Assembly (NCBI GenBank): GCA_015057275.1
Contig: SVEO01000001.1
Span: 124,001 to 188,000 of the forward strand
Length of the DNA stretch: 64,000 nucleotides
Origin: Lachnospiraceae bacterium
GTDB taxonomy: Bacteria > Bacillota > Clostridia > Lachnospirales > Lachnospiraceae
Reading direction: 5' to 3'
How positions within the stretch are numbered: position 1 is the stretch's first letter; each line of letters opens with the position of its first letter. This document shows positions 8,688-17,977 of this stretch, one piece after another. A model generated the notes under the pieces. The model was not told where the DNA came from. It did no database searches and worked only from the letters and a program-made list of their open reading frames with translations. The position numbers were made by a program, and so were the translations under genes.

Positions 8688-9273
8688 CATGAAACGCAAT
8701 CCACTCATCCAGTGTCCACGGAACATAGTCCGAATATTTGCAAAAACAATTCAACATATTACAGTCAATTTTCCCGTCTCCGTCGGCACGGTCGGTCTCG
8801 CGCGTGATTTGCTGAAATCGGCGAATCAACTGCTCATCGACCGTGTCATGCACGTGACCGTACAACATATATGTGCGTGCATCCCCCTTCTTTGTCCGCC
8901 GGTACTGGCCATTGTAACAGAAGATGGGGTAATGACTCAAAATGACTTTGCGTCCGTTGTCGTGCATTTCCGCGTACGGCTTGACCCAGCAAAAACGCGA
9001 CGTATCGAAACTTCTATCATGTAAAAAATAATCATGATTGCCGGAGATAAAGTACAGCCGACCATTCAGCCGGTCAAGCACCTTCTTCGTGTCTTCCGCC
9101 TTACCGACCGAGAAATCACCCAAAATGACAACCTCATCATTTTTCCGTACTTTAGAATTCCACTGACGAATCATATATTCGTTCATTTCTGCTGCCGAGG
9201 CAAAGCCACGGCAGTCCATCGAATCGTTCAAATTCTCATGGAAGAAATGCAAATCTGCGATATATCTGCGCAT
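8617..9273 (-). CDS. Metallophosphatase family protein (calcineurin-like)
   Basis: 218 aa from the ATG at 9273, 7 nt after AAGGA. Metal-site motifs of the calcineurin-like superfamily occur in order: ADLHFFHENL, ILGDFS, SGNHD, LSHYP and YGHVHD. It is a single-domain cytosolic enzyme of the small phosphoesterase type; its substrate cannot be read from the sequence. The C-terminal 24 codons are antisense to the end of the Tet(M)-like gene, so this tail is probably a recent extension or relaxed region. Confidence 0.85.
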   Translation of the reverse strand: MRRYIADLHFFHENLNDSMDCRGFASAAEMNEYMIRQWNSKVRKNDEVVILGDFSVGKAEDTKKVLDRLNGRLYFISGNHDYFLHDRSFDTSRFCWVKPYAEMHDNGRKVILSHYPIFCYNGQYRRTKKGDARTYMLYGHVHDTVDEQLIRRFQQITRETDRADGDGKIDCNMLNCFCKYSDYVPWTLDEWIAFHAKHQTTPASRCACEESTCRGQED

Positions 9274-9335
9274 GTCGCTGTCCTTTCTAAAAGCTGCCTG
9301 CACACAAATTACAGGCAACTCATTGCTATTTTCTC

Positions 9336-11546
9336 CTATGGAATCATCGTTAGCTGGATGCGCTTTTTGGCGATATCCACACTTAACACAGTCACTTCCA
9401 CAATATCCCCGACCTTCACGACTTCAAGCGGATGCTTGATATATTTTGTTGTCATCTTCGAGATATGTACGAGACCGTCCTGATGCACACCGATGTCGAC
9501 AAATGCACCAAAATCAATGACATTGCGCACGGTGCCTTTTAATACCATGCCCGGCTTTAAATCTTTCATTTCCAGCACGTCGCTGCGAAGAATTGGCTTT
9601 TGCATTTCCTCACGCGGATCTCTGCCTGGCTTTTCGAGTTCTTTTGCAATATCAATAAGAGTCATTTCACCAATACCAAATTCTTCCGCCATTTGAGCTG
9701 AATTCGTTATCTTTTTTGCAATACCAGGGATGCCTCCACCGTTCAAATCTCCCGGCTTATAGCCGAGTGCATCCAGTAGTTTCTCTGCTGCCTCGTAGCT
9801 TTCCGGATGTACACTGGTCGCATCAAGCGGATTCTTGCCGTCGCGGATGCGCAAAAAGCCCGCACACTGCTCGTATGCCTTCGGGCCGAGTTTCGCAACC
9901 TTAAGAAGCTGCTTACGGTCGGTAAAACGGCCGTTTTCCTCACGGTAAGCAACGATATTTTTTGCCAGCGTCTTTGTGATGCCGGACACATATTCTAACA
10001 ATGGTGCAGATGCAGTATTCAAATCCACACCCACCTTATTTACGCAGTCTTCGACAACACCGGAGAGTGCTTCGCCGAGATGCTTCTGATTCATGTCGTG
10101 CTGATACTGGCCGACACCGATGGCCTTCGGCTCAATTTTCACGAGTTCCGCCAATGGGTCCTGTAAACGTCTGGCAATGGAAGCCGCACTTCGCTGTGCC
10201 ACATCAAAATGCGGAAACTCCTCCGTCGCTAACTTGCTTGCGGAGTACACGCTGGCACCAGCCTCATTAACAATCACATATTGTACCGGTTTCTTGATTT
10301 CCTTCAAAAATTCGACAATGACCTGCTCCGACTCGCGGGATGCCGTACCGTTGCCGACGGAAATCAATGTGATACCGTATTTATCGACTAATTTCTTTAA
10401 CACAACTTTTGCTTCTGCGACCTTATTCTGCGGTGCGGTCGGGTAAATGACCGCCGTATCAAGCACCTTACCGGTCGCATCCACCACTGCCAACTTACAG
10501 CCGGTACGGAATGCCGGGTCCCAACCGAGCACGACATGCCCTGCTACCGGCGGCTGCATCAAAAGCTGCTCGAGATTCTTACCGAACACCTTAATCGCAC
10601 CTTCTTCGGCTTTTTCCGTCAAGTCGTTGCGGATTTCGCGCTCAATCGACGGGGCAATCAGTCGGTCGTAAGCATCCTCAATCACTTCCCTTAACACCGG
10701 TGTCGTGTACGGATTTGCCTGTGCGGTCACGGTCGCTGCTTTGGCATTTTGCATCATATTACTAAGCCCCGCCATATTTAAGCGCGGTGCCTTGATAATC
10801 TGTTTTTCTAAATAAGTAAGGACCTTCTCCTTTGGCGGTGCTACCTTGACCGTCAAAATTTTCTCTTTTTCACCTCGGTTAATTGCCAGCGTGCGGTGTC
10901 CCGCCATCTTGGCAATCGGCTGTTCAAAATGATAGTATAAACTATACACAGTGTCAGCGGAATCGTCCTTGGCCTCAGAAGAAACCATGCCTTCCTTGGC
11001 GGTCATCTGGCGAATACGGATACGATAATCTGCCACATCGGAAATCTGCTCCGCCAAAATATCTTTCGCGCCGTCAATCGCCTCCTGCACATTGGCCACG
11101 CCCTTTTCCTCAGAAATGAACGCCTCCGCCGCTTTTTCGACCGGAATCGACATTTTCTGCGCCATAATCTGCTCAGCAAACGGCTCCAAACCCTTTTCCT
11201 TGGCAATCGTCGCACGCGTGCGGCGCTTCGGGCGGTACGGGCGGTACAAGTCCTCGACTACAACGAGTGTTTCCGCCGCCAAAATCTGTGCTTCTAACTC
11301 CGGCGTCAATTTTTCCTGCTCGCGAATCGTGGCAATGACCTGCTCCTTTTTCTCCTCTAAATTGCGCAAATAAACGAGGCGTTCACTCAAAATTCGCAAC
11401 TGCTCATCATTCAAGGCACCCGTTGCCTCTTTGCGGTAACGCGAAATAAACGGAATCGTATTGCCCTCATCAATTAAGCCAACCGCTGCCTCCACCTGGT
11501 ATTTTTTTACCTGTAACTCTTCTGCAATTTTTAAAATAATATCCAT
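9336..11546 (-). CDS. tex: Tex family transcription accessory / S1 RNA-binding protein
   Basis: 736 aa, normal for Tex. N-terminal Tex region (DEGNTIPFISRYRKEATGAL), an RNase H-like YqgF fold with VLGWDPAFRTGC near the middle, helix-hairpin-helix motifs (ASAPLLEYVSGITKTLA), and a C-terminal S1 domain (PGMVLKGTVRNVIDFGAFVD). The start ATG at 11546 follows GGTGACAC. The leader carries a structured repeat shared with the PH-domain gene at 48 kb. Tex binds nucleic acid and associates with transcription complexes; its exact role is not settled. Confidence 0.95.
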   Translation of the reverse strand: MDIILKIAEELQVKKYQVEAAVGLIDEGNTIPFISRYRKEATGALNDEQLRILSERLVYLRNLEEKKEQVIATIREQEKLTPELEAQILAAETLVVVEDLYRPYRPKRRTRATIAKEKGLEPFAEQIMAQKMSIPVEKAAEAFISEEKGVANVQEAIDGAKDILAEQISDVADYRIRIRQMTAKEGMVSSEAKDDSADTVYSLYYHFEQPIAKMAGHRTLAINRGEKEKILTVKVAPPKEKVLTYLEKQIIKAPRLNMAGLSNMMQNAKAATVTAQANPYTTPVLREVIEDAYDRLIAPSIEREIRNDLTEKAEEGAIKVFGKNLEQLLMQPPVAGHVVLGWDPAFRTGCKLAVVDATGKVLDTAVIYPTAPQNKVAEAKVVLKKLVDKYGITLISVGNGTASRESEQVIVEFLKEIKKPVQYVIVNEAGASVYSASKLATEEFPHFDVAQRSAASIARRLQDPLAELVKIEPKAIGVGQYQHDMNQKHLGEALSGVVEDCVNKVGVDLNTASAPLLEYVSGITKTLAKNIVAYREENGRFTDRKQLLKVAKLGPKAYEQCAGFLRIRDGKNPLDATSVHPESYEAAEKLLDALGYKPGDLNGGGIPGIAKKITNSAQMAEEFGIGEMTLIDIAKELEKPGRDPREEMQKPILRSDVLEMKDLKPGMVLKGTVRNVIDFGAFVDIGVHQDGLVHISKMTTKYIKHPLEVVKVGDIVEVTVLSVDIAKKRIQLTMIP

Positions 11547-11593
11547 GTGTCACCAAATAAATCAGCATATGCTGAAATATCTTTCCTTTAACA

Positions 11594-11720
11594 TATTTTC
11601 TGCGAAAAATGGCGGTGTCTAACGACCGCCTCTTCATGATTCCTACAGTTTTTTGCGGGTGCCAAGGTCATACCATTTCATGCAAGCATGATATGGCATG
11701 ACTTTTTCGCCCTTGGCATC
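11594..11720 (-). repeat. Leader element copy 1 (tex): palindromic module plus small hairpin
   Basis: Near-identical to a region in the leader of the PH-domain gene (48601-48704). Read on the minus strand: GCCAAG ... GTCAT (hairpin) ATGAC ... CTTGGC, followed by ACCCGCAAAA and, further on, the hairpin ATTTTTC-GCA-GAAAAT. The central stem differs from copy 2 (TCATGC/GCATGA here, TTTTATGC/GCATAAAA there) yet stays paired. See the findings. Confidence 0.75.
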
Positions 11721-11749
11721 ATTATAAACTTTTTCCCATAAAATAGCAA
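11721..11749 (-). promoter_or_regulatory. Promoter of tex
   Basis: TTGCTA (11744-11749), 17 nt, TATAAT (11721-11726). The predicted start falls at the 5' edge of the leader element, so the transcript would begin with it. Confidence 0.65.
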
Positions 11750-11779
11750 GCTTTGCTTGCCAGACGAACCGCACCATTC

Positions 11780-12514
11780 TTAATACCGAACTTCAAGCAG
11801 CGTCAGCCCTTTGGCCGGCGCCGTCTTGCCCGCTAACTCGCGATTCAATCCACTTAATATGTATGGGATTTCCTCCGCGGTGCGGAGGTCCTCCCCGATT
11901 TCGAGTAAAGTTCCAACCAAAATGCGTACCATGTGATACAGGAAACCGTCTCCTGAGATATCGATTCGAAGCTCTCCGTCCAGTTCAACGATATCTATTT
12001 TGTCAATGGTTCGCACCGTGGACTTTTTCATTCTCTTATTGCTGCAAAAGCTCTTAAAATCGTGGGTGCCAAGAAGGAATTCAGCGGCCCTTCTCATTTC
12101 CGCAACATGATAGGTTCTTCCCGTATGATAAATGAATCTCTGCTCAAACACCGACGTTGCCGGACTTGTTCCAATTCGGTAGCGATAGGTTTTGCCCTTA
12201 GCATTCAGGCGCGCGTGAAATCGCTGGTCCGCCTGCTCGATTTTTATTACCGCAATGTCCTCCGGCAGATATTTATTCACATATTGATAAATTTCATTCC
12301 CGTCCATTTCCTTGTTCAACCGGAAGTTCGCCGTCTGCCCGATGCTGTGCACCCCTGCATCAGTGCGGCCTGAACCGTGGATTTCCACATATTCCCCAGT
12401 CATTTTTTGTAAAATGTCTTCCAGCTTTCCTTGAATTGTATTGCCGGTGTTGCCCTGCTTCTGCCATCCGTCATAACGTGTCCCATCATATTGTATCAAC
12501 ATTTTATAATTCAT
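11780..12514 (-). CDS. truA: tRNA pseudouridine(38-40) synthase
   Basis: 244 aa from the second of two adjacent ATGs (12514); the first (12517) is equally possible, AAGGA being 8 or 5 nt away. The catalytic aspartate lies in GSGRTDAGVHS; the opening MLIQYDGTRYDGWQ and the segment GDGFLYHMVRILVGTLLEIG are typical TruA. It modifies uridines in the anticodon arm of many tRNAs. Single gene, followed downstream by tex. Confidence 0.96.
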   Translation of the reverse strand: MNYKMLIQYDGTRYDGWQKQGNTGNTIQGKLEDILQKMTGEYVEIHGSGRTDAGVHSIGQTANFRLNKEMDGNEIYQYVNKYLPEDIAVIKIEQADQRFHARLNAKGKTYRYRIGTSPATSVFEQRFIYHTGRTYHVAEMRRAAEFLLGTHDFKSFCSNKRMKKSTVRTIDKIDIVELDGELRIDISGDGFLYHMVRILVGTLLEIGEDLRTAEEIPYILSGLNRELAGKTAPAKGLTLLEVRY

Positions 12515-12667
12515 CATCCGCGTCCTTTCTGCTCCCAAAACTTGTCCTCTTATTGTAAAATCTATATCAAAATTCCACTCGAATCATCTTCTAAATAATG
12601 TAATACAAATTTTTGTTTTCTTCAACTATTTCTCGTGTGGGTGGCATTTTTACAGTTGCCATGCTGT

Positions 12668-12688
12668 GTGATTCTCTAACAGAATCAC
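12668..12688. terminator. Small hairpin after the 106-aa gene
   Basis: GTGATTCT (12668-12675) pairs with AGAATCAC (12681-12688), 5-nt loop, 9 nt after the stop of the minus-strand gene. No U run follows on either strand, so terminator function is doubtful. Confidence 0.3.
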
Positions 12689-12696
12689 GCAAAATT

Positions 12697-13017
12697 TTAT
12701 GCGTCATTTGCATAGGTAAACGGCCCTTTGAGGTATATATATCGGGGTGGTCGATTTTTTACGGTCTCAATTTTGTTTATGGATTCTACAAAATCGACAC
12801 GGATTGTTTTCGGGTATTTTGCAGCATACAGCTCGTCCCCGCGTAACATATTGTGTTCCGTCAGATACACGTCCACCAACGATGCTGCGCCGGCAATTTC
12901 TGCGGCACGCGCTTGTCCAACCGCCATGCCTGCCAGACCAAAGGCTCCCACAATTGTTAACATCAGACTTAATATAAAGCTCATCCATTTTTTATTTTTT
13001 CTATTTTTCTTCAACAT
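12697..13017 (-). CDS. Small secreted or membrane-anchored protein, unknown function
   Basis: 106 aa. Start ATG at 13017 chosen for the GGGAGGTG 5 nt upstream. A lysine-rich N terminus is followed by a hydrophobic helix (about 11-35) ending in AQARAAE, which looks like a signal peptidase I site. The mature part, about 70 residues, is polar with no cysteine and no motif I recognise. It stands alone between TruA and the DHHW/MBOAT pair. Confidence 0.7.
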   Translation of the reverse strand: MLKKNRKNKKWMSFILSLMLTIVGAFGLAGMAVGQARAAEIAGAASLVDVYLTEHNMLRGDELYAAKYPKTIRVDFVESINKIETVKNRPPRYIYLKGPFTYANDA

Positions 13018-13108
13018 TAACACCTCCCAAATATACGACGCATATTATTGCCGGAGATTCCCGGCGGCTTATCCAACCGGTATATCACAATATATGTCCA
13101 CGAAAGAA

Positions 13109-13150
13109 AAAAGATTCCAAAAAACATGGACATGTCTTCGGAATCTTTTT
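13109..13150. terminator. Bidirectional terminator after the DHHW gene
   Basis: AAAGATTCC (13110-13118) pairs with GGAATCTTT (13140-13148), inner CATG pairs, flanked by A and T runs on both sides. On the minus strand the transcript ends in UUUUUUCUUUC, directly after the DHHW protein stop. Confidence 0.85.
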
Positions 13151-13155
13151 ATTCT

Positions 13156-14835
13156 TTATTTTGTGATAAATTCCTGCAGGTAACTGTGCAAACTCGTACT
13201 GCCCGCAGAGTTTAAGTTGTTTAAGAAAATGACATCCTGAATACCGTACGTTTCCACCAAGTCGATAAGCTTTTCCTTGCAGTAGCGGAAATCGGCAATG
13301 TACACATTTTGATAGTGATCGACGAGGAATGGGGCAAATGCATTGCCGTACGATTCCTTGACGAGCAGTACCGACGAGCCGTCGTTAAGATTCTCATTCG
13401 TTATTACCGAGAATGGCTGATCACCGCCGATAAAGCAGCTATACTTTGCTGCGGATTTATATTGTGAGACATCATTGATAATCGGCCAGTTCATAGTTTC
13501 ACCGTTTTTCTGCCAAATTTTGATGCGATTGGTTGCCTTCGGCACGTATGCGATAATCGAATCCGGATTTGAGGCTAGCACCTGTGACTCGTTACTCTGC
13601 GCATATAATGTGCCGAGGAAATTGTCATAGGTACGTGTCTCATAAGATGAAAGCGGATTGGTCGTGATGCCCTTTTCCTTCGCAAAACATTCATATGCGT
13701 AATATGCGCCAAGTGCCGTCCAGTGGTGGTCCGTGCGGAAATAGAGGTACTCGTCCTTGTGCGCTAGTAAGTTCTGGTAGACTGAAACTGTCTTGATTTC
13801 GTCATTCATCTTACTATACATATATTTAATGGCGGCTTCTTCATCGCTCCAGCCCATCTTCTCCCAAATGTCGGCATCAAGCTGCACGCCGTACGCAAGC
13901 GGAATGAGCATGGAGTAGACGGTTGCCTTACCATTAAGCGCGGTCTGTGCCTGATTAATTAATGACGCATATTGATTGGAATTCTGCAATGAAAAACCAT
14001 AGAGGCTAAATGCCTGCTCACCGTAAATGTACACGGAACCGATATTCTCCGGCACAGTTGAATTCGTTCCCGGCGTCGGTTGCTCCGATGACTGCGGTGT
14101 CGTCGGCTGTGGTGTCGTCGGCTGTGGTGTCGTCGGCTGTGGTGTCGTCTGTTCCGGCGTTACCTCTGGTGTCGTCTCCGTCGGTTGCTCTGCAGATGTT
14201 GTCTCATCGGTTGCATCCGAGCCCGACGCAGTCGATTCATCCTCGTCATCCGGCACTTCCGGAATTTCGTCCGCAATAATCGCATCACCAATCAACTGTT
14301 CGTTCTGAATTCCAAATAAATTCTTTACGCGCGAATAGCCTGTCAAAAGCGTTTCACGAAACGGGAACGTATCCGCATACCAGGTGGAAAGCTGTTCTGT
14401 GTACTCTCCTGACAGCAAAGTTTCCCAGGAAAATTTTGGCATTTCCGTCAATGTGCGACGTTCGATTTCCGACTCGGTTGGTCTGAGTGGCATGCAAAGA
14501 CCAACAATGCTGATGCCAAAAAACACAAGCACAAAGAGCGTGGTTTGAATCATCATCGCCGACTTTGGAATGTGTAAAGGCCGCTTACGCAACGGTTTTA
14601 CCAACGTTGTGTTCTTTGGCGATGTTGCATCCGACTGTGTTACATATTGCGGCTGTGCCTCCACTTTTTCGCCAAGAATATCACTCTCGCTGTTTAATCC
14701 CTCTTCATATATTTGTTGTATTTTCTCTAAATGCAGTCTCGCAGTTTCCTGCATTCTGGCTTTTACGTCGTCCGCCATCTCCTCATCTGCAACATCGGAC
14801 AGGCGTTTTACCATTTCTTCTGCTTCGTAATTCAT
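13156..14835 (-). CDS. DHHW family protein (AlgJ/AlgX-like O-acetyltransferase partner)
   Basis: 559 aa. About 100 cytosolic residues, one membrane helix (near 98-118), then an extracellular part. The family-naming motif TDHHWT is present, as are SGNH-type elements (LLVKESYGNAF near the C terminus). A Thr/Pro/Gln/Glu-rich linker with TTPQP units separates the membrane region from the catalytic part. These proteins transfer or handle acetyl groups supplied by an MBOAT partner on exopolysaccharide or wall polymers. The MBOAT gene lies immediately upstream (60 nt), so the two form an operon. Confidence 0.9.
   Translation of the reverse strand: MNYEAEEMVKRLSDVADEEMADDVKARMQETARLHLEKIQQIYEEGLNSESDILGEKVEAQPQYVTQSDATSPKNTTLVKPLRKRPLHIPKSAMMIQTTLFVLVFFGISIVGLCMPLRPTESEIERRTLTEMPKFSWETLLSGEYTEQLSTWYADTFPFRETLLTGYSRVKNLFGIQNEQLIGDAIIADEIPEVPDDEDESTASGSDATDETTSAEQPTETTPEVTPEQTTPQPTTPQPTTPQPTTPQSSEQPTPGTNSTVPENIGSVYIYGEQAFSLYGFSLQNSNQYASLINQAQTALNGKATVYSMLIPLAYGVQLDADIWEKMGWSDEEAAIKYMYSKMNDEIKTVSVYQNLLAHKDEYLYFRTDHHWTALGAYYAYECFAKEKGITTNPLSSYETRTYDNFLGTLYAQSNESQVLASNPDSIIAYVPKATNRIKIWQKNGETMNWPIINDVSQYKSAAKYSCFIGGDQPFSVITNENLNDGSSVLLVKESYGNAFAPFLVDHYQNVYIADFRYCKEKLIDLVETYGIQDVIFLNNLNSAGSTSLHSYLQEFITK
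14096..14150. repeat. 15-bp tandem repeat inside the DHHW gene
   Basis: Unit GGTGTCGTCGGCTGT occurs three times perfectly plus a 10-bp partial copy. It encodes the TTPQP repeats of the extracellular linker. In-frame unit length suggests length variation between strains by slippage. Confidence 0.9.
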
Positions 14836-14895
14836 GAAATTTCCCCTTATCTGTTATCCCCTTACAGCTCATCTGTGCATGGCTCATTTTAACGC

Positions 14896-16341
14896 CTAGA
14901 ACTGGAAGTACAAAAACGGATTATAGCTGTCCCCGACAAGTGCCATCAGCGATAATATAAGAAGCACCGGCGGCAGCAAAATCTCAAACACGTTTAAAAT
15001 GGTGCAAACATATGGATTGACGCTCGCTTTTTCGAGCATAGTCTCTCGGATTTTTTTGCCGAGCGGCACAACCGCAATAACCGCGAAAATCAGGAAGAAC
15101 ATGTGATTTTTCAGTAAAATCTGTGTGCTTCCGTCGATGAGGCTGTTGCCATTTAAACCAAACAGTCCTTTGACCACCGTAACAACCACGTCTAACTCCG
15201 TGAAGCGGAATAAAATCCAGCCGAAGAACACGACTGCCACCACATAGCCGTGGCGCACAACCGCCGCCGGGATTTTTAAGCAATCCGCCAATTTAATCTT
15301 GCTGAATATATATTTTTCAATCACTAGGAACACAAAATAATACAACCCCCAGAGGATGAAATTCCAACTCGCACCATGCCACATACCGGTCAAAAACCAT
15401 ACGATGAGCATATTGAGAATATGACGCCACACTTTACAGCGATTTCCTCCCAGCGGTATGTAGACATAATCGCGGAAGAATGTACTCAGTGAAATATGCC
15501 AGCGCCGCCAGAAATCGGTAATCGTTCCGGCAATATATGGATAATTGAAGTTTTCATTGTAATGGAAGCCGACCATCAGTCCCATGCCAATGGCCATATC
15601 CGAATACGCGGAAAAATCAAGATAAATCTCCAACATGTAGCATGCGCTGCCCGCAACAATCGCCAGTACGGACGCACTCGCCAGATTGCCGGTAATCGGC
15701 AGCATTGTGTCTGCTAACATTGCGCAGGTGTTCGCCAGCACAGCCTTTTTCGCGAGGCCGACCGTAAAACGGCGAATCCCGTCAGAAAGCTCCGGCAACG
15801 CCACTTTGCGGTATAAAATGTCTTGTCGCACATCCTTGTAGCGCACAATCGGTCCGGCAATGCACTGGTGGAAAAGGCTGGCATACAATAAAAGCAACCA
15901 GTATTTCTTTTGTGCAACCACCTGTCCGCGGTACACGTCTACAACATACGATAACAACTGAAATGTATAAAATGAGATACCGATTGGCAATACAATGTTT
16001 GGCAGACTTTCCGGAAATCCAGTCAGCGCCTTAAGGTTCTCTGCAAAGAATACGGCGTATTTAAAATAACCGAGAATTCCCAGTGTCAGCGCACAGCCAA
16101 AGAACAACCACACTTTTTTTCCACGAGTCCCGCTGCATTTTTCAATTCGCAGCGCAAAAAACCAACAGATAAACACCATGCTAAGCAGCAATATGATGTA
16201 TTTCGGTCCTCCCCAGGCATAAAAAATCAGTGAAAAGCAAAGCATAATGATATTCTTACCTTTCACTGTCGGCATCAGCCTGTGCAGCACAATATTACTC
16301 GCCAAAAAAGCGAACACAAATAACAAACTCGAAAAAACCAT
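14896..16341 (-). CDS. MBOAT family membrane O-acyltransferase (AlgI/DltB-like)
   Basis: 481 aa, about 11-12 membrane helices. The MBOAT signature with the active histidine, MWHGASWNFILWG, and the upstream FWRRWHISLSTFFRDYVYIPLGG are both present, as in AlgI and PatA. It moves acetyl groups from cytosolic donors across the membrane to the paired DHHW protein encoded next. The target polymer is not identified in this window; wall polymers or an exopolysaccharide are possible. Confidence 0.95.
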   Translation of the reverse strand: MVFSSLLFVFAFLASNIVLHRLMPTVKGKNIIMLCFSLIFYAWGGPKYIILLLSMVFICWFFALRIEKCSGTRGKKVWLFFGCALTLGILGYFKYAVFFAENLKALTGFPESLPNIVLPIGISFYTFQLLSYVVDVYRGQVVAQKKYWLLLLYASLFHQCIAGPIVRYKDVRQDILYRKVALPELSDGIRRFTVGLAKKAVLANTCAMLADTMLPITGNLASASVLAIVAGSACYMLEIYLDFSAYSDMAIGMGLMVGFHYNENFNYPYIAGTITDFWRRWHISLSTFFRDYVYIPLGGNRCKVWRHILNMLIVWFLTGMWHGASWNFILWGLYYFVFLVIEKYIFSKIKLADCLKIPAAVVRHGYVVAVVFFGWILFRFTELDVVVTVVKGLFGLNGNSLIDGSTQILLKNHMFFLIFAVIAVVPLGKKIRETMLEKASVNPYVCTILNVFEILLPPVLLILSLMALVGDSYNPFLYFQF

Positions 16342-16415
16342 CTTTCGTACGCTCCCCTAATTATCTGCCGCAGACGCTCCCTCCCCTACTGAGAGCCCGT
16401 CGGTGTGTAGTATCA

Positions 16416-16444
16416 TTTATAACACACTTTGCCGCGATAATCAA
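16416..16444 (-). promoter_or_regulatory. Promoter of the MBOAT-DHHW operon
   Basis: TTGATT (16439-16444), 17 nt, TATAAA (16416-16421), leaving a leader of roughly 70 nt. Confidence 0.6.
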
Positions 16445-16486
16445 TGCAAGTTTTTTACGTTTTTGTAAAAAATTTACTACAAATTT

Positions 16487-16520
16487 ATAGCGGTGATTAC
16501 GAATCTCGCATCACCGCTAT
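16487..16520 (-). terminator. Hairpin after trpS
   Basis: Perfect 11-bp stem ATAGCGGTGAT / ATCACCGCTAT (16487-16497 with 16510-16520), 3 nt after the trpS stop. The tail AAATTTGTAG is only weakly U rich. Confidence 0.65.
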
Positions 16521-16523
16521 ATA

Positions 16524-17612
16524 TTACTGTTCCTGATATTTTTTTGCCTGCTCGGCAATCAGCTCTGCATCATCAAAATAGTTAATTTTCATCGCTTCTT
16601 TTACTTTCCGCAAGGTGCCCTCTGCTACCGCGTAAGCCTTTTCGCTACCTTCCTTTAAAATGCGGTAAACAGCCGGAATATCCTTTTCGAGCTCTTTTCT
16701 GCGCGCACGAATCGGAGCCAACTCCTCTTGCAATACTGCGTTTAAGAACTTCTTTACCTTCACGTCACCAAGACCGCCACGTTTATAATGCTCTTTGAGC
16801 GCGTCAAGATTCTCGTAATCCGGCAAATATTTTTCAAAATGCTCCGGCTTACAGAAGGCATCAAGATACGTAAAGACACAGTTGCCCTCAATCCTTCCCG
16901 GGTCCTGCACACGAATGTGGTCAGGGTCGGTGTACATGCTCATAACCTTCTTGCGCACATCCTCCTCGGAATCGGAAAGATAAATGCAGTTGCCGAGCGA
17001 CTTGCTCATCTTTGCCTTACCGTCGGTACCCGGAAGTCGCAGACATGCCTTGTTGTCCGGCAATAAGATGTCCGGCTCAATCAATGTGTCGCCGTACACC
17101 TGGTTAAACTTGCGCACGATTTCCTTCGTCTGTTCAAGCATCGGAAGCTGGTCTTCGCCCACCGGCACGATGGTGGCCATAAATGCGGTGATGTCCGCCG
17201 CCTGGCTGATCGGATATGTGAAGAAACCAACCGGAATGCTGGCCTCAAAATTACGCATCTGAATCTCAGACTTTACGGTCGGGTTACGCTGCAAGCGGGA
17301 AACCGTCACAAGATTCATATAATAAAAAGATAATTCGCAAAGCTGCGGAAGCTGCGACTGGATAAAGAGCGTCGACTTTGCCGGGTCGAGACCCACGGAA
17401 AGGTAGTCGAGCGCCACCTCGATGATGTTCTGGCGCACCTTCTCCGGGTTGTCCGCGTTGTCAGTCAGCGCCTGTGCGTCCGCAATCATAATGAAAATAT
17501 CGTCAAACTCGCCCGAGTTCTGCAAATCCACTCTTCTTTTCAAAGAACCGACATAGTGTCCGAGGTGCAGTCGTCCGGTCGGTCTGTCGCCTGTTAAAAT
17601 AATCTTTGCCAT
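16524..17612 (-). CDS. trpS: Tryptophanyl-tRNA synthetase
   Basis: 362 aa. Class I signatures: the HIGH-equivalent HLGHYVG near residue 17 and KMSKS near 203. The start [16 protein letters not shown] matches the TrpRS amino end. It charges tRNA-Trp in the cytosol. The leader is under 80 nt and has no T-box sequence, so regulation by uncharged tRNA is not seen here. Confidence 0.96.
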   Translation of the reverse strand: MAKIILTGDRPTGRLHLGHYVGSLKRRVDLQNSGEFDDIFIMIADAQALTDNADNPEKVRQNIIEVALDYLSVGLDPAKSTLFIQSQLPQLCELSFYYMNLVTVSRLQRNPTVKSEIQMRNFEASIPVGFFTYPISQAADITAFMATIVPVGEDQLPMLEQTKEIVRKFNQVYGDTLIEPDILLPDNKACLRLPGTDGKAKMSKSLGNCIYLSDSEEDVRKKVMSMYTDPDHIRVQDPGRIEGNCVFTYLDAFCKPEHFEKYLPDYENLDALKEHYKRGGLGDVKVKKFLNAVLQEELAPIRARRKELEKDIPAVYRILKEGSEKAYAVAEGTLRKVKEAMKINYFDDAELIAEQAKKYQEQ

Positions 17613-17691
17613 TGTAAATAAATCTCCATTCTGCCGCCCGCAGACGGCACTATCTTCTAATACTTTAACATTTTAAGGTATAAAGTCAAGC

Positions 17692-17964
17692 TTATTCCTC
17701 TACAAAAATCCCATACTCGACCATCGTCTTTACGCAGGTACTTACATCCTCCGCCGCGGTAAGCTCATCAATCTCATAATTTTCCAGCAACACTTTTACA
17801 AAATCCTTCTCGCTGCCGCCATCTTCCAAATGCTTCCACAGAAGATATGCAGACTCTGTCAGCGTAATCAATCCGCTGAACTTCAACGCTGTTTTGCCGG
17901 TTGAAACAAGAATGTACTCGTCCGCAATTTTTCTCATAATATAGTCTTTATTTATCTTTAACAT
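17692..17964 (-). CDS. PqqD family protein (peptide-binding chaperone fold)
   Basis: 90 aa from the ATG at 17964 with GGAGG 8 nt upstream. The pattern IADEYILVSTGKTALKFSGLI, then LTESAYLLWKHLEDG and a C-terminal helix with VKTMVEYGIF, is the winged PqqD/RRE fold that binds leader peptides in RiPP pathways and often appears free-standing. No radical-SAM or cyclase partner is in the window. It starts 13 nt after the membrane-anchored protein gene and belongs to a three-gene operon with the S26 peptidase-like gene. Confidence 0.85.
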   Translation of the reverse strand: MLKINKDYIMRKIADEYILVSTGKTALKFSGLITLTESAYLLWKHLEDGGSEKDFVKVLLENYEIDELTAAEDVSTCVKTMVEYGIFVEE

Positions 17965-17977
17965 GATTCGTCCTCCG

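Noticed and set aside
8265..8726. Minus-strand 153-residue frame inside the Tet(M)-like gene
   Set aside because: Shadow of the GTPase coding sequence; the real minus-strand gene here is the phosphatase in another frame.
14096..14150. Tandem repeat that could be mistaken for a CRISPR array
   Set aside because: Units are 15 bp without spacers and encode an in-frame TTPQP linker.
17613..17691. Possible T-box leader before trpS
   Set aside because: Only about 80 nt and no T-box core (GGGTGGNACCGCG). The same holds for serS and hisS leaders; the serS leader's CGGGTGCGG is too different.
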